Shown: positions 42,120-55,428, counted from the stretch's first letter. The stretch is DNA of 64,000 bases from Leptospira adleri (GCF_002811985.1 NZ_NPDU01000015.1:14578-78577), one strand, 5' to 3'. A program made the numbers and translations. The notes: a model not told the origin generated them from the sequence alone.

Positions 42120-43645
42120 AACGGACGTCTAAGCGCGTCTCGGATTTTTCCAAGGTCCCTGTAGAGAAAGACGGAAACCTCTCCGCAGTTTTCTTTTGAG
42201 TAAGGAGTTCCGTACACTTCCAAGATCCGAGGTGCCTCCAACCCCTTCTTAAATACCGCAACGGTTCCATCGTAGTCTTTTAGATACCAATCACGGTTGG
42301 AAATCGTATGAGAACCTTCTAATGTTCCGTAGGCGACGTGGAGGGCGGGAATTTTTTTCTTCGAAAAGACGAGAATTTTTTTGGACGTCCAAAAATCGGC
42401 GATCGCAAGGCCGATAGGCTCTTTTTCGGCGATTTCATCCAGACAAATCGATTCCTGTGGTACCCACTGGGCGAGCCGGATCAGCCGGTTTTCGAGTCCT
42501 TCGGGGGATTTATCGGCGATTTTCCAGAGTAAAAGAAATAGAAGAAAGATCGCGAGCGTCAGATTTCTTTTCGGAAAACCCGCGATTGAGATCAAAAAGA
42601 ACGGCGCGAGAATCAAAGCAGGTGCCGCATAACGCAGGCTGTATTCGTCGATATAGGATCCGCTTGCGATCGGAGCGGTCGTAAGAATCGCGAAAAAGAA
42701 GAATAAAAACGAAGTAGTTTTGCTTTTGCGGATTCTTACGAGGCTAAAAAGAAGAGCGATCAAAAGAAAAAGAAATAAGATCGCGGGAGCCGGGAAACCG
42801 TCTCTGAATCCGGTCCCGATCCAGTTTCGAGCTTCCGCAAAAAAACGGATACCGTCCTTTTGAAACTGAGCAAATGCGACTAACGCAGAAATTTTTCCGG
42901 ATTTTTCGATATGCAAAAACGATCTTAGAATCGCGTGAAGGATCAAACCCGCGATTCCAGCAACGAGAAGAATCCGGGAACTTTCCGGAAAGAAACGTTT
43001 CCACCCTCGATCGGACGTTTCCTTTTTGACGAACAAAAATCCGGCCAGAATTCCGGGGACAACGAGTTCGACGACTAAGATTCGATCGGAAGCGACGGTC
43101 AATACGATCCAAATGAATAAGAACACGCTTTGTCGTTTATTAAGTTTGTTATGAAGAAGCGGCCAGGCGTAAAGAGTCACGAGAAAGGCGCTTGCGTGGA
43201 TCGAAGGAAGAAAGAGAATATAGAGAGTCGGAAACTCAGGCGCTGCTAGGAGTAAGGCGGAGACAATCAGAAGAATCCAGGATTTGATTCTTCTGGAATC
43301 CTTTTTGGAAAGCGAGCTCCGTTTTTTTTCCGCTCTCTGAAAGATCCAAAATTGTTCTAGCAAAACCGTAAACAAAATCGTCTGCAATAATGCGAATGTT
43401 AGCAAGGCCTTTTGCGCGTTTCCGAAGGCGAGAAAAAGAACCGATACGATCGGGAAGTCCGGAAAAAAATAAGGAGAAGGCGTGAAAGACCAGGATAAAA
43501 AATCGCCTTTGTCTCTAAACAAATCCAGGGCCAAGCTCGGCAAATAGAGAATGTCCGAGTTTTGATAGATTCCTTCCGGACTCAAAGCCAGGGAAACAAA
43601 GAGGGAAACGAAGAATAAGATTAAGGTGATTGCGTACTTCAGCAT
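42104..43645 (-). CDS. Multi-pass membrane protein, unknown family
   Basis: A 513-residue protein with about eleven membrane segments and an N-terminal signal-anchor ([20 protein letters not shown]). A loop after the first segment has [19 protein letters not shown], similar in position to substrate-binding loops of GT-C glycosyltransferases, and the C-terminal domain (about 380-513) is soluble. I do not recognise it. It sits between the MBOAT and the SGNH-like genes and may belong to the same surface-modification pathway. Confidence 0.65.
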   Translation of the reverse strand: MLKYAITLILFFVSLFVSLALSPEGIYQNSDILYLPSLALDLFRDKGDFLSWSFTPSPYFFPDFPIVSVLFLAFGNAQKALLTFALLQTILFTVLLEQFWIFQRAEKKRSSLSKKDSRRIKSWILLIVSALLLAAPEFPTLYILFLPSIHASAFLVTLYAWPLLHNKLNKRQSVFLFIWIVLTVASDRILVVELVVPGILAGFLFVKKETSDRGWKRFFPESSRILLVAGIAGLILHAILRSFLHIEKSGKISALVAFAQFQKDGIRFFAEARNWIGTGFRDGFPAPAILFLFLLIALLFSLVRIRKSKTTSFLFFFFAILTTAPIASGSYIDEYSLRYAAPALILAPFFLISIAGFPKRNLTLAIFLLFLLLWKIADKSPEGLENRLIRLAQWVPQESICLDEIAEKEPIGLAIADFWTSKKILVFSKKKIPALHVAYGTLEGSHTISNRDWYLKDYDGTVAVFKKGLEAPRILEVYGTPYSKENCGEVSVFLYRDLGKIRDALRRPFQKTK

Positions 43646-43741
43646 TCTCTCCGAAAGGATTTATGAATTCTTCGAAGGGTAAAGCCAAAAAAAGAAGTAA
43701 TCCTGGACAAGCGAAGGCTTTCTCGAATCATTCTTCCTAAG

Positions 43742-45307
43742 ATGAGTTACTCAGCCGAAAGGAAACATTGGATTCTATTGGTGTCCGGTTTTTTCTTTCT
43801 TTTTGTTATAGATCTTCTTTTTTTCCGCGTTTTGATCTGGAAGATTCCGAACGAATCTCCCTGGAGTTCCAATCACTTTTACAACTTCCTCTACGAATAC
43901 CATTCTCTAGTTGATAAGCCGAAACGGCTTCCGCGGGTTCTGATAGTAGGTTCGAGTATCGCGCACTATTCCTTCGATCGAGAGTCGTTTCAGAAAGAAA
44001 TTTTAAAACGAACGGGAAAACGGGTCGAAGTCGAATTCTTATCCTATGCCGGAATGACTCCGTTGGACGCGTGGTTGTGTAGAAAGAAGATCGCTGATTT
44101 GAAACCCGACTTTGTTATCTTTCCGATTAATTTTATCGATTGGAGATTGCACCGCGCGTATTCGTTAGACCCGTCAAATAGAAACGAAACGATCTCCTCC
44201 GAAATTCTTATCTTGGACGCGCTGAATTTTTTCGAAGCCCCTCAGTCCCGGTTTATCTTTCCTCTCGAAACGGCGAAAGAATTTTTCTCGGTTCTCGGTT
44301 TTGCGAAAACTTCCGAATATATCACCGCGTATCTTTTCGGATTCTATCGATATAAAGATATTTTCTGGAAGAATCTTCGATCGCTCTACGATCATCGTTA
44401 CGGAAGAAACACGAGTTATCACGGTTACAACGGAGTTCAGATTCTGGAACGTGTAACTTCTCTCGGTTGGACGGGCAAAAAATTCTCCTTTGCGCCGACT
44501 GCGAAGATGAAAAAGGAAGGGTTTTTGGTGCAGATCGTTCCGGAAATTCTAAGGTCCGGTCCAGTAAAAATCACATTCCAAAATCAGAATGGAGTTCAGT
44601 CGTTTACTTTTACGGATTCCGGTTGGAAAAAAATCCTTTTGGATCGCACTTTTGCGGACGGATCGGAAGATTTTCCGATCACTGCGGAAATTTCGAACAC
44701 CTGGACTCCGTTTTACGCGGAGGGTGAAAACAAAGACTGGAACTACGATTCTCTTGGAGTTCGGCTACAGCAGACCTTCGGCACGGACTCCCCCCGCAGC
44801 GGAATGCAGTACACGAGAGAAGAACGTCTGGAAGATCTTCGATATAAGAATATGAGTGATATGGAATATTCTAAATATTTTAATTTTCGTTTGCTGGACG
44901 ACTATCCTCAGCGGCCGGGGATCGGTTATCTGATCGCGCTTCGGGACGCCAAACACAAAATCGCCGAAGAAAAGTTCGTTCCCGTTCTTCATTTCGAATA
45001 TCTGCAGAAATTGGCGGGATTTTTAAGGGAAAAACAAATTCCTCTTTGGATCATCAATAACCCTGAAAATCCGATCAGTCTGGGTTGGTATGAAAATTCC
45101 TCTTGGTACCGGGATCATCTTGGATTCTTGAAGAATCTTTCGGGAAACGGAGTCGTTTTTACAGATCTAAGACATTCTCTTTTGATGCAGGACTTCAGCG
45201 ATTATCATCATTTTACTTATCCCGGAATGATCAAAATGAGTTCGATTTATGCAGAAGAATTCGTCCAAATTTCTGAAAGACAGGGTGATAAACCTGTAAA
45301 ACCTTGA
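43742..45307 (+). CDS. SGNH-hydrolase-like membrane-anchored protein (DUF1574-like)
   Basis: The 521-residue product has one N-terminal membrane anchor ([19 protein letters not shown]) and an outward-facing domain. The SGNH serine is in [13 protein letters not shown] (about residue 72) and a C-terminal D-x-x-H pair appears in [14 protein letters not shown]. It resembles DUF1574 proteins that occur mainly in Leptospira and the AlgJ/AlgX type of acetyltransferases which act with MBOAT proteins. The nearby MBOAT gene supports a role in O-acylation of a surface glycan. The exact substrate is unknown. Confidence 0.72.
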   Translation: MSYSAERKHWILLVSGFFFLFVIDLLFFRVLIWKIPNESPWSSNHFYNFLYEYHSLVDKPKRLPRVLIVGSSIAHYSFDRESFQKEILKRTGKRVEVEFLSYAGMTPLDAWLCRKKIADLKPDFVIFPINFIDWRLHRAYSLDPSNRNETISSEILILDALNFFEAPQSRFIFPLETAKEFFSVLGFAKTSEYITAYLFGFYRYKDIFWKNLRSLYDHRYGRNTSYHGYNGVQILERVTSLGWTGKKFSFAPTAKMKKEGFLVQIVPEILRSGPVKITFQNQNGVQSFTFTDSGWKKILLDRTFADGSEDFPITAEISNTWTPFYAEGENKDWNYDSLGVRLQQTFGTDSPRSGMQYTREERLEDLRYKNMSDMEYSKYFNFRLLDDYPQRPGIGYLIALRDAKHKIAEEKFVPVLHFEYLQKLAGFLREKQIPLWIINNPENPISLGWYENSSWYRDHLGFLKNLSGNGVVFTDLRHSLLMQDFSDYHHFTYPGMIKMSSIYAEEFVQISERQGDKPVKP

Positions 45308-45371
45308 TAAACAAGCCGCACGCGGCGAATTTTATAAGTTGAGAGGGCGGGTTTCACCGTTTAAATAAAAT

Positions 45372-46421
<1,050 letters not shown>

Positions 46422-46433
46422 TACTGTCATTCG

Positions 46434-48401
46434 ATGTTGGAACCGCAAGCCCCTGAACTAAAAGTCGCAGATTATAATACTGCATTACAGTTGACTCAGT
46501 CTCTGGAGTCCAGGGGTGATTTCCAATACAAGGGAATTCATAAACTTTTGCTGGTGATCGGCGATTGGACGGATAAATACGTCGCGAACAAAATTCTTCC
46601 CAACGCCGATCAACTCGCTCGCGAGATGAACATCGAAAAAGAGAAGATCAATCAGTATCTTCGGGAACTTTGCACAAAGTACAATCCTCCTATCGTTAAA
46701 AAAATCTGCATGGTGGATTTTAATCCGACCGGAGACGCGTCTGACGGTAAGATCGATTCGTATCTTCGTCTCAATCCTGTCTTTGCAAGACCGCAACCCG
46801 CGGACGCGTCGACCAGTCATCGTTACGTCGACGGAGTCAATTCCACGACCTTTTCTTCGATCCAGCGATGGGCGAAAGAAAAACGCATCTTTCCGGGCAA
46901 GGAAGAATTTGTTAAACGAATTCATTCCGCGATCTTAGAGAATAAACTCACCGACACCTACGCATCCACTGAGATCGGGAGTCTTTTTAACGATCCTCTC
47001 GACGTGACTCCGGGTTTAAAACAGGTGACCGTGAATATTCATCTCAAACCGGTTCTAAAAAAACTCGTCGAACAGAAGACTTTATTCTTCTTTCGAAACG
47101 AAAACGCTCTCAATCCAGGAAATCGATCCGTATTTTACTATAATGTTCAGGATGAAATTCTCGCGAGAATCGAAGCCTATAAATCGTTTCTCAACGATCG
47201 ATTGGTTCCCGAGCTGCAAAAAATCGGAGCTGTAGGATCCTTGTCTTCGGAAGAACAAGAAAGCACTCGCGCTCTCGTAAACGCAGTTATGCCTTATTTG
47301 AGTCCCGCTTACGGGGATCAGAAGACCGCGATGGAAGAACTTCTGGCTCTGATTCACTTTGAAGAAGAAGATAGGGAAAAAAAGGAAAAGGAAGAGAAGA
47401 AGGTAAAGCTGGGCGAGATTTTGGATTATATCAAATCCGCAAATCGTCTTGTGGATCTGAACTTTCTTCGGTTTCGCGGCCAACAGATCGAAGAGGATAT
47501 TCGAAATCTCGTCGCCAATCACGAGCAGATTCTTCATACCGAGTTTGCCGATAAGAACGCACTTTATACTTACGTCCTTCACAAACTTTCCATCTCCGGC
47601 GCGATCGAGGCCGCGAGAAAAGTTTTTGCGACGACGGGAAACGACAGCGAAATCAGAATTCTGGATAGAATGAAGATCAAGGATTTTATCGATAATCGGG
47701 ATCTCGTCGCCGCTTACGATAAGCTCGAGATCTCCAGTCTTTTTAAATATCTCCCTTTTTTCACGCGTCTTTGGAGGAATATTTTCGGAAACGCGACCGT
47801 TAACAAATACGAAGCCGAGCAGATCCGAGCTCATAATTCCGTCGAGTTAAACAAACGAGTGACGGAAGCGAGGACCAAAAAGATCCAAGAGGACGCGGCT
47901 AAGCTCGCCGAAAAACGTGTGAAAGAGAAAGAAGCCAAGGAACAAGCCGAGAAGAATGCGAAGAAGCAGAGTTCTTCTCAGAGTAAGGACGATAAGGTTC
48001 CTTCTTCGAGTTCTTCGAAGGAGATCGATCCTCTCAACGCAAAACTTCTAGAACGGGTTTTGGACGTCTTGGACGATTATTGGTCAAACCGTCAATACCC
48101 CGATCGGAACATTCTTCTTTATGAAATGGAAGGAGAGATCAACGAGGAAGGTCTGATCAATTTCCTTAAGAAGTTCGGGAAGAATGAAATCTTTTCTTTC
48201 ATGGTTCGAAATCAGGAGGAAAGATATACTTTTCCGATTCTCGTGACCAAGAGATATTTAAAGAAGAATGGAAGAGATCTGATGGAAAAGGCATCCGCCA
48301 TCATCAACGAACAAAAGGACGCAAGTATGCCGGATCAGGATCTTTTCGACTTCTGTATTTCCCTCGATGATTTTCTGAAGAAAACCCTGCCTAAAATCTG
48401 A
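46434..48401 (+). CDS. Large cytoplasmic protein of unknown function
   Basis: A 655-residue, mostly helical protein without membrane segments. The N-terminus contains a helix-turn-helix-like stretch ([19 protein letters not shown]), and residues 315-330 and about 490-535 are long charged helices rich in Lys and Glu ([31 protein letters not shown]), followed by a serine-rich linker. I do not recognise a family. It follows asd so closely (12 bases) that they are probably co-transcribed, but the two proteins have no evident biochemical link. Confidence 0.75.
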   Translation: MLEPQAPELKVADYNTALQLTQSLESRGDFQYKGIHKLLLVIGDWTDKYVANKILPNADQLAREMNIEKEKINQYLRELCTKYNPPIVKKICMVDFNPTGDASDGKIDSYLRLNPVFARPQPADASTSHRYVDGVNSTTFSSIQRWAKEKRIFPGKEEFVKRIHSAILENKLTDTYASTEIGSLFNDPLDVTPGLKQVTVNIHLKPVLKKLVEQKTLFFFRNENALNPGNRSVFYYNVQDEILARIEAYKSFLNDRLVPELQKIGAVGSLSSEEQESTRALVNAVMPYLSPAYGDQKTAMEELLALIHFEEEDREKKEKEEKKVKLGEILDYIKSANRLVDLNFLRFRGQQIEEDIRNLVANHEQILHTEFADKNALYTYVLHKLSISGAIEAARKVFATTGNDSEIRILDRMKIKDFIDNRDLVAAYDKLEISSLFKYLPFFTRLWRNIFGNATVNKYEAEQIRAHNSVELNKRVTEARTKKIQEDAAKLAEKRVKEKEAKEQAEKNAKKQSSSQSKDDKVPSSSSSKEIDPLNAKLLERVLDVLDDYWSNRQYPDRNILLYEMEGEINEEGLINFLKKFGKNEIFSFMVRNQEERYTFPILVTKRYLKKNGRDLMEKASAIINEQKDASMPDQDLFDFCISLDDFLKKTLPKI

Positions 48402-48423
48402 TTCCCGATTGTCCAAAGCCCCG

Positions 48424-49912
<1,489 letters not shown>

Positions 49913-49949
49913 CCGCATTCTTTTAAAATTTATTTAAGAAGAATCGGAC

Positions 49950-49982
49950 TTTTCGCCCGGATTGAGAAATTCCGGGCGAAAA
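49950..49982. other. 12-bp stem hairpin between convergent pyk and YwqG-like gene
   Basis: TTTTCGCCCGGA and TCCGGGCGAAAA pair perfectly around a nine-base loop. The T-run is on the 5' side of the stem and the A-run on the 3' side for both strands, opposite to a classical intrinsic terminator. It may still end or protect both transcripts. Confidence 0.6.
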
Positions 49983-50005
49983 AAGAATCCGAATTCGCTT
50001 ATCCT

Positions 50006-50905
50006 TTAGGTTCCAGAATAAGTCGAATATGCTTTTTCAAACTTTTTGTCTTTGAGATCCTTACGATTCATTCTGATATGAATATTCCCTTCTCCAATCT
50101 CAGTATGAAAGATAAGAAGGTCCGCGTCTTCCGTTGATTCATTCTCGATTTTCACCTCGATACTTTCGTCTTCGTCCGCATCCTCTTCTTCATCCTCGTC
50201 GAAGTCGAAACCTTCTTCATCTTCACCTTGCCAAAAGAGGGGTCTGCCGAAAATCCGAAAGCTTGGACTCCAAGTGGCAAGTTCGGCCTTGAACATTTGT
50301 TTGAGTTGATCGGATAAATCTTTCGGGATCAAATTCGCGATCGTCCGGTAGTCATACGCGTCGCCTGCAACGTAAAAAATGAAATTCGGTTTAAAACTTA
50401 ATTGATAAGCGACATCGCGGTATTCTTCCAAATAGTATTTCGCTTCTGGAAGCGTTTTAGCATCGGGATAGTCCGTGATTTTCAGATCGGAAATAGGTCC
50501 TTCGTAGTATTTAACGATGAATTCTCCCTCGATGTTATCGAAAAAATAAAGCATTCCGCGATCCGGAAAAGAATTCTCTATATCATATTTTTTGAATTCT
50601 TCGATATTGAGTTGTGCTAAGAAGTAAGTTCCTTTCGGCCAGAAGTTTGCGTTTGGAAGGTGTGGAAGTCCTTTTGATTTGGAAGAACCCAATGGAATCG
50701 ATTCTTCGGACACTTCTTTGTCTTCGATTTCTATGTAGTAGCTTAGGGACTTGGAAAGAATTTCCGGCGTTATTTTTTCGTCTTCCTTCAGATAAACCGA
50801 AGAAGTTCCGTTATAATACGTTCCTTCCGAGGGGATTTGTTCCAACAATCCTTTCGGGTAAGAATATTCTAAAACCAGCTTTTTTGCTTTTTGAATGGGG
50901 CTCAC
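50006..50905 (-). CDS. YwqG-family protein (DUF1963)
   Basis: A 299-residue protein with the YwqG pattern: SKGLPHLPNANFWPKG followed by TYFLAQLNIEEFKK, and later GMLYFFDN. A very acidic stretch (FDFDEDEEEDADEDE) lies at about 225-250 near the C-terminus, not usual in the core family. The start is GTG 50905 with AAAGGAAAC upstream. The family has no firmly established role. Confidence 0.78.
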   Translation of the reverse strand: MSPIQKAKKLVLEYSYPKGLLEQIPSEGTYYNGTSSVYLKEDEKITPEILSKSLSYYIEIEDKEVSEESIPLGSSKSKGLPHLPNANFWPKGTYFLAQLNIEEFKKYDIENSFPDRGMLYFFDNIEGEFIVKYYEGPISDLKITDYPDAKTLPEAKYYLEEYRDVAYQLSFKPNFIFYVAGDAYDYRTIANLIPKDLSDQLKQMFKAELATWSPSFRIFGRPLFWQGEDEEGFDFDEDEEEDADEDESIEVKIENESTEDADLLIFHTEIGEGNIHIRMNRKDLKDKKFEKAYSTYSGT

Positions 50906-51223
50906 AAGAGTTTCCTTTGTTCGGTTGATTTTTTATTTCCAAGACAACAATCGTTTTTTGAAGTGCCGTTCGTTGCTGTGGACAAATCAAACAACAATGA
51001 GGATGAAGGCGCGTTGATCTTTTTTTGTAGGAGCTCATACGTTTGGGTTGAGGAAAAGAATAGTCAGGAAGCCTTTCTATGATAGGAAAAATTTGTCAAT
51101 TTTTCCCCGCGGGCCCTCCAACAACCCTAACTCGGGCGGGGGCCGGGCAGTTTTCACGGCGGATTGTCGGAACAAAAAAAATGACTTTATCTTGGTCGGG
51201 TGGGCCTAACGCGTTAGGCGAAA
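50906..51223. other. Spacer of 318 bases with dispersed repeats
   Basis: No gene is visible. It contains TGTAGGAGCTCATAC near 51028 and a diverged copy of the GC-rich repeat at 51105-51173. Confidence 0.5.
51105..51173 (-). repeat. Diverged GC-rich dispersed repeat, inverted copy
   Basis: Read on the minus strand it has CCGACAATCCGCCGTGAAAA, a CGGCCCCCGCCCG arm and GGGCCCGCGGGG. Order and base composition match the 74-bp repeat family, but identity is low. Confidence 0.5.
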
Positions 51224-51478
51224 TTAGTTTTCGGGAGGGACGTTATCCGGAATCTTAAGAAAAGATTGCAAGAATTCTCCCATCCCTAATTTCTCCAAGG
51301 CCTCTACGATCATTCCAGTGTAATTGATCGAGGACTGAAATTTTTCGAATTCTAAACGGACTCTCAGTTTTTGGATATGAAGGTATAACTTCAATTCTTC
51401 CATGCTCATTTCCGATGGATCCTTTCCGAGAAAGCGATCACTGCCTTCAAAAGGATTAAAGTCAGGAAATTCCTTCAT
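51224..51478 (-). CDS. Small hypothetical protein in envelope-stress-like operon
   Basis: An 84-residue acidic, helical protein (MSMEELKLYLHIQKLRVRLEFEKF). Its ATG overlaps the stop of the preceding membrane protein by four bases, so it is translationally coupled. In ElaB/YqjD-YqjE operons a third small protein is often present, but this one has no recognised family. Confidence 0.65.
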   Translation of the reverse strand: MKEFPDFNPFEGSDRFLGKDPSEMSMEELKLYLHIQKLRVRLEFEKFQSSINYTGMIVEALEKLGMGEFLQSFLKIPDNVPPEN

Positions 51479-51858
51479 GATCGATCCTTAATTTTGAGAG
51501 AAGAAGCGGCGAGCCAGAGAAAAATTATAGCGAGAATAAAACTGACTCCTCCGGTCCCAAGGCTTGAGAGAAGGAGGTCCCCTCCGGTGATTCTAAATAA
51601 GAAAAAGAAGAATCCTCCTAAAAAAGCAAACGCTCCGATTCCTAAAAAGAAAAGGCCCAGCTTTAAGAAGATATAAGCCTGAATTCCCGCCTGAAATCTT
51701 CTAAGTAAATATTTTTGTCCATAGAGGAGCAGGGTTTGGAAGTATTCCAGAATGGAATCTACAAGGGAGAGGAAATGGGATTTAAGATCGTTTCCTCTTT
51801 TCGTATAATCGTTCTCATACGATTCCGTCTTGGAATCTGATTTTCTTTTTTTTGTCAT
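51475..51858 (-). CDS. YqjE-like membrane protein (holin superfamily III-like)
   Basis: A 127-residue protein with a charged N-terminus and two membrane segments (IFLKLGLFFLGIGAFAFLGG and GGVSFILAIIFLWLAASSL). The arrangement fits Phage_holin_3_6/YqjE proteins, which sit beside YqjD/ElaB-type proteins in many bacteria. It follows such a gene after nine bases. Its function is unknown in any organism I can name. Confidence 0.7.
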   Translation of the reverse strand: MTKKRKSDSKTESYENDYTKRGNDLKSHFLSLVDSILEYFQTLLLYGQKYLLRRFQAGIQAYIFLKLGLFFLGIGAFAFLGGFFFFLFRITGGDLLLSSLGTGGVSFILAIIFLWLAASSLKIKDRS

Positions 51859-51867
51859 CGTTTCCGG

Positions 51868-52146
51868 TTATTTTCTACGGATCATCATCCCTACGAGAAG
51901 TCCGATTCCGAGACCGACGCCGAGTCCTATAAGAGTGGCTTTCTGGGGATTTTCCTTGATATAAGTTCCGGTTTCGTCGATAATTTGTTTCGCCTTTTCC
52001 GAAGTGTCCCCCGAGATTTGTTTGATCTTTTCTTTGAGATCGGAGACGTGCTCTAAGTATTCTTCGCGCGCTTTTCCGGTGATTCTTTTTGCTTTGTCTT
52101 TGAGTGATTCTACTTCTTCATTGAAATCTTCCGATCTGGATGTCAT
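51868..52146 (-). CDS. ElaB/YqjD/DUF883-like membrane-anchored protein
   Basis: A 92-residue protein with a long amphipathic, charged helix (residues 5-65) and a C-terminal membrane anchor ([21 protein letters not shown], 21 residues at the end apart from the last). The layout is that of ElaB/YqjD proteins, which tether ribosomes or the envelope under stress in E. coli. GC-rich glycine repeats in the anchor are typical. It is the first gene of the three-gene operon. Confidence 0.75.
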   Translation of the reverse strand: MTSRSEDFNEEVESLKDKAKRITGKAREEYLEHVSDLKEKIKQISGDTSEKAKQIIDETGTYIKENPQKATLIGLGVGLGIGLLVGMMIRRK

Positions 52147-52419
52147 GGATGATTCCTCCCGGATTCTTTTTCTACGTTTTATCCCTCTGGAATCAACTAC
52201 TTTCGTCCTTTTGAGGGGAGGTTTTTATCTCGAATTTTGGGGTCTAATCTAAAGGATGGAAGAATCCTAAGACGGAGAATCGATTTTCCGGTTCCTCTGA
52301 ATGAAAGGATCGAATGTTGGGCGGTTTCGGCCTGAGAGAATTCTTGGGTTGTGAGAGTTCCCACATTCATAAGTGAAATTTTTTTTGTACTAAGAATCAT
52401 AACGTATCAGGACATAAGT

Positions 52420-52833
52420 ATGAATTGGATCAGCAAACTGGTTCGTCTCAGAAGACGTCAAAAGCAAAGAATCTTCAATAAAGCGTACCGCCAGGCTCTT
52501 AAGTTAATGAAAAAAGAATTCAAAGCGGAGAGGGATCGTCATCTTCAGGCTGAGAAGGAACTTGAGAAATATTACAGAAAAGACGTAGATACCGAGGCCA
52601 AAAAAACTCGGAAAAAAATCCAGGAATTAGACAATTTCAAACTCTTGCTTGAAAGAAGAGAGATGGAGTTAGATTCTAAGATTGCGTTTCTGAACGAGCA
52701 ACTTCAGAAAATTGAAGAACTCAAAGCAAGAATGGACGGCGCGGTGAATTTGATGGCGCGAGCCGGTTCTCTTTCTAACGGCGCCGTAGATGACGCTGAA
52801 AAAATCAAACAAACCTTGAAGAAGGTTTTCTAA
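52420..52833 (+). CDS. Coiled-coil protein of unknown function
   Basis: A 137-residue, very basic and helical protein with heptad-like spacing (FKAERDRHLQAEKELEKYY, MELDSKIAFLNEQLQKIEE). ATG 52420 has AGGA eight bases upstream; a frame extending to 52351 crosses a dispersed GTGAGAGTTCCCAC palindrome and is not used. It is followed after ten bases by the pterin dehydratase gene and probably forms an operon with it. Confidence 0.7.
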   Translation: MNWISKLVRLRRRQKQRIFNKAYRQALKLMKKEFKAERDRHLQAEKELEKYYRKDVDTEAKKTRKKIQELDNFKLLLERREMELDSKIAFLNEQLQKIEELKARMDGAVNLMARAGSLSNGAVDDAEKIKQTLKKVF

Positions 52834-52843
52834 CTTTCTTCTT

Positions 52844-53140
52844 ATGGATCCCCTCGAACTGGAAAGAATCGAAAAGCGAATTCCTTCAGGTTGGAAGGTA
52901 ATTTTTCGGGACGGGGCTCCACTTTTGGTGAAGAATTTTTGTTTCAGCTCCTACAAGTCTGGCGTCGATTTTGTAAATGCTTTGGCGAAAATTGCCGATT
53001 TGATGGATCATCACCCGGATCTTACCCTTCGTTATGATTCTGTTTTGGTTGAAATTGGCACTCATTCTGAGAAAGCAATTACTGATTTAGATTTTTCTTT
53101 TGTAGAGAAGGTGGAACAGGGATATCCTACTTTTTTTTAA
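52844..53140 (+). CDS. Pterin-4a-carbinolamine dehydratase (PCD/DCoH family)
   Basis: A 98-residue protein with the family signature: FCFSSYKSGVDFVNALAKI, the catalytic HHPD in MDHHPDLTLRYDSVLVEI, and THSEKAITDLDFSF. The enzyme dehydrates 4a-hydroxytetrahydropterin to recycle pterin cofactor, and family members also act in molybdopterin metabolism. No aromatic amino acid hydroxylase is nearby, so its actual substrate is unclear. Confidence 0.85.
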   Translation: MDPLELERIEKRIPSGWKVIFRDGAPLLVKNFCFSSYKSGVDFVNALAKIADLMDHHPDLTLRYDSVLVEIGTHSEKAITDLDFSFVEKVEQGYPTFF

Positions 53141-53511
53141 ACTCTTGGTTTCGTCCGTTATCTTTGATAAGGGACATTTGAGTACAATGATTTATCAGGC
53201 CCGATTCGACTTTTTTTGGAGTTCCCACAATCTAAAAATCTCTTACGTAAATTACGTATGTTTTGCAAGTCTGAAGTCGGCAACTTATAAAGAATGTTTC
53301 GAAAGCAATCAAAAGGATGAAATAGGAAAATATTTATTCGTCTATAAAGCGTGCTCTTTGGATTTTTGGCGCTTTCTTCCCTAAGATTTTTCAAACGCAT
53401 CCAATAAGATTCTTCGAATAAAATCAGAAAAAAGAATTTTAGAGAAAAGGATCCTCAATAGTGCAAAGTAAAAAGGTATTATGAGCAAGCGAATTGATTG
53501 CCATCGCCTTT
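53141..53511. other. AT-rich spacer of about 370 bases
   Basis: Frames such as 53145-53384 are short, AT-driven and without a ribosome binding site, so I call no gene. A GGAGTTCCCAC motif appears near 53218. Confidence 0.5.
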
Positions 53512-54033
53512 TTATGTCCGGGGGAAAATATAAATCGGGTTTGGCTGAAATTCAAGACGTTTCGTTATTATATTTTTTGAAAGATCGAGGAGGAGAATGA
53601 ATTTGTAATATTTGTGAAAGGTAGGAGTTCCAGAATTCAAAACATTCGAAATGGAATTCCCAACTCCAACCTCATCTAACCAAAGGAGATAATTAAAAAG
53701 GTAACAACGTGAAACGCCGTGCGCTTGAGCAAGAGTTCCGAGGAGAATCCAATCTCTGGTTTGAATTCTCGCGTTGATTCTTTTCATTCTTCCTTTCCCT
53801 GTATTCGCTTGATAAAGAGTTTTTCCGGCTCTTTTGTTGATTCGTTTTGAAGATGCTATGTGTTTGGCGTATTTTTTTAACAGTTCCGGAAGTCTTTTTG
53901 GAAGTTTTTTGCGATTTAATCTGCTGAGACGACTAAGATATTTTTTAGGAACAAGAAAAGTAACTACATCGGCAGAGCTCCCGGCGATGGATGAACGGAT
54001 TTCGAAGTCTGAATTTAAAAATAATGTCCTCAT
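53512..54033 (-). CDS. DUF1564-family protein (Leptospira-type)
   Basis: A protein of about 173 residues. The pattern VTFLVPKKYLSRLSRLNRK, LPELLKKYAKHI, YQANTGKGRMKRINARIQTRDW and ILLGTLAQAHGVSRCYLFNYLLWLD matches what I know of DUF1564, a family found in many copies in Leptospira and almost nowhere else. The last part (GVSRCYLFNYLLWLD) looks like a helix-turn-helix. ATG 54033 has GAAAGAAAT upstream; a longer frame to 54198 has no better start. Codon use is AT-richer than its neighbours. A DNA-binding role is a guess. Confidence 0.7.
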   Translation of the reverse strand: MRTLFLNSDFEIRSSIAGSSADVVTFLVPKKYLSRLSRLNRKKLPKRLPELLKKYAKHIASSKRINKRAGKTLYQANTGKGRMKRINARIQTRDWILLGTLAQAHGVSRCYLFNYLLWLDEVGVGNSISNVLNSGTPTFHKYYKFILLLDLSKNIITKRLEFQPNPIYIFPRT

Positions 54034-54474
54034 ATTTCTTTCAGTTCTTAAAAGGTTCATTATCGTATTCAAATTCAGAAAAATTTTTACTTTTTTAAAA
54101 GAATATTTAGAAGGATCCGAACGATTTTTCTTTTCCTGGGGAAAGTTATTAGAATTTTCTTCTGGATCTAAAAGTCCTTTAAGCAAAGTTTTTTGCATTT
54201 GGAGCGAAGAATTTTTCTATTTGATGGACTTTTTTAGAGTGAGAGTTCCCACCACAACATTTGACAACAGACGGAACTTTGTTTTTCAAAAGGTTTAAAA
54301 GCTAACTTCTAACTATTCAAAAGATAAAGTAAGGAAAACTTTTTCAGGAAATTGGGTTTAAAGAGCGAAGTAGTTAAAATAAAAAAGCCCGGTTTTATGA
54401 GCCGGGCCTTTGCCGGGGTTCCACTGTTATTTCGTTTTAGTAGGAACTCCTAAAGAAGATCTGATTTTGCATTC
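54034..54474. other. Spacer of about 440 bases with terminator
   Basis: It holds GTGAGAGTTCCCAC at 54239-54252, the terminator at 54380-54407, and TAGTAGGAACTCC near 54440. No gene other than the weak upstream extension of the DUF1564 frame is visible. Confidence 0.5.
54380..54407 (-). terminator. Rho-independent terminator of the response regulator
   Basis: On the minus strand GCCCGG-CTCATAAAA-CCGGGC is followed by six T residues and further TA-rich sequence. It lies about 70 bases after the stop of the regulator gene transcribed in the same direction. Confidence 0.8.
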
Positions 54475-55200
54475 TTAATCTGGGATAACAATATTATCGT
54501 AGTTATCTGTAAAACGGTAACCGATCCCCCAAATTGTTTCGATCCATTCAGGTTGTGCGGAATTTTTTTCAAGTTTGGAACGGATTCTTTTCACATGAGA
54601 ATCAATCATTCTCTCAAAGCCATCCCATTCCATTCCCCAGACTGCTTCTAAGATCATTTCTCTGGAGAAAACTTTTCCAGGAGATGCCGCCATCAATTGT
54701 AGGATGTCAAACTCCTTCCGAGAAATATTTACGATATTATCTTTCAGAGTGACTCTTCTGCGAACCGGGTCGATCTTAAGAGAACCGCGGATAATTTCTC
54801 CGCTGGCGCCGACGTTTGGCTTAATTCCCGCTTTCTTATCCCATCTTCTGAAGAATACATCGACTCTGGTTTTGAGTTCTCGAACGGAAAAAGGCTTTGT
54901 AATGTAATCATCCGCACCCAATTCGAGTCCCATAATTCTATCAATTTCTTCATTTCTTGCGGTAACTATAAAGATTGGAGTATTTTCGTCGTTCCTTCTT
55001 ACAGTTCTACATACTTCGATCCCATCTATGTCGGGAAGTGAGAGATCAAGGATTACCATGTCAGGATGATTCGCTTTATAGAACTTAAGGCCTTCTTCTC
55101 CGCTTGTTTGGAGAGTGGTTGAATAGTGTGCTGAATCCAAGGATTTACGAATTAAATTTCCAATATCCGGATCGTCCTCAATCACTAAAATTGTTTTCAT
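54475..55200 (-). CDS. OmpR-family response regulator (orphan)
   Basis: A protein of about 241 residues with a receiver domain (EDD at 8-10, phospho-acceptor Asp52 in [17 protein letters not shown] lysine) and a winged-helix domain ([37 protein letters not shown]). There is no kinase gene beside it, so its partner must be elsewhere. The ATG at 55200 follows GGGGG; a TTG two codons upstream is also in frame. It has its own terminator, so it is a single-gene transcript. Confidence 0.88.
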   Translation of the reverse strand: MKTILVIEDDPDIGNLIRKSLDSAHYSTTLQTSGEEGLKFYKANHPDMVILDLSLPDIDGIEVCRTVRRNDENTPIFIVTARNEEIDRIMGLELGADDYITKPFSVRELKTRVDVFFRRWDKKAGIKPNVGASGEIIRGSLKIDPVRRRVTLKDNIVNISRKEFDILQLMAASPGKVFSREMILEAVWGMEWDGFERMIDSHVKRIRSKLEKNSAQPEWIETIWGIGYRFTDNYDNIVIPD

Positions 55201-55228
55201 TATCAAGCCCCCGAGAGAGATTAGAGGA

Positions 55229-55280
<52 letters not shown>

Positions 55281-55428
55281 AATTTTTTATCCGACACATT
55301 TTTACCAGATTCTTATCCGATTTTATATTTTGAGAATCCTCGGCAAAGCTCTCAATCATGATAAAATTGTGAAATGTGTTAAATTGTAATTAAAACGACT
55401 TAAAAATTATAACTGTGTGCTAAAAATC

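Noticed and set aside
47082..47834. Minus-strand open frame of 250 codons inside the 655-residue gene
   Set aside because: It is antisense to a long gene with consistent codon use and has no recognisable domain or ribosome binding site.
49950..49982. Hairpin after pyk as a classical terminator
   Set aside because: The T and A runs are on the wrong sides of the stem for either strand, so I list it only as a hairpin.
53145..53384. 79-codon plus-strand frame after the pterin dehydratase gene
   Set aside because: It sits in AT-rich spacer, has no ribosome binding site or motif, and overlaps an equally long frame on the other strand.
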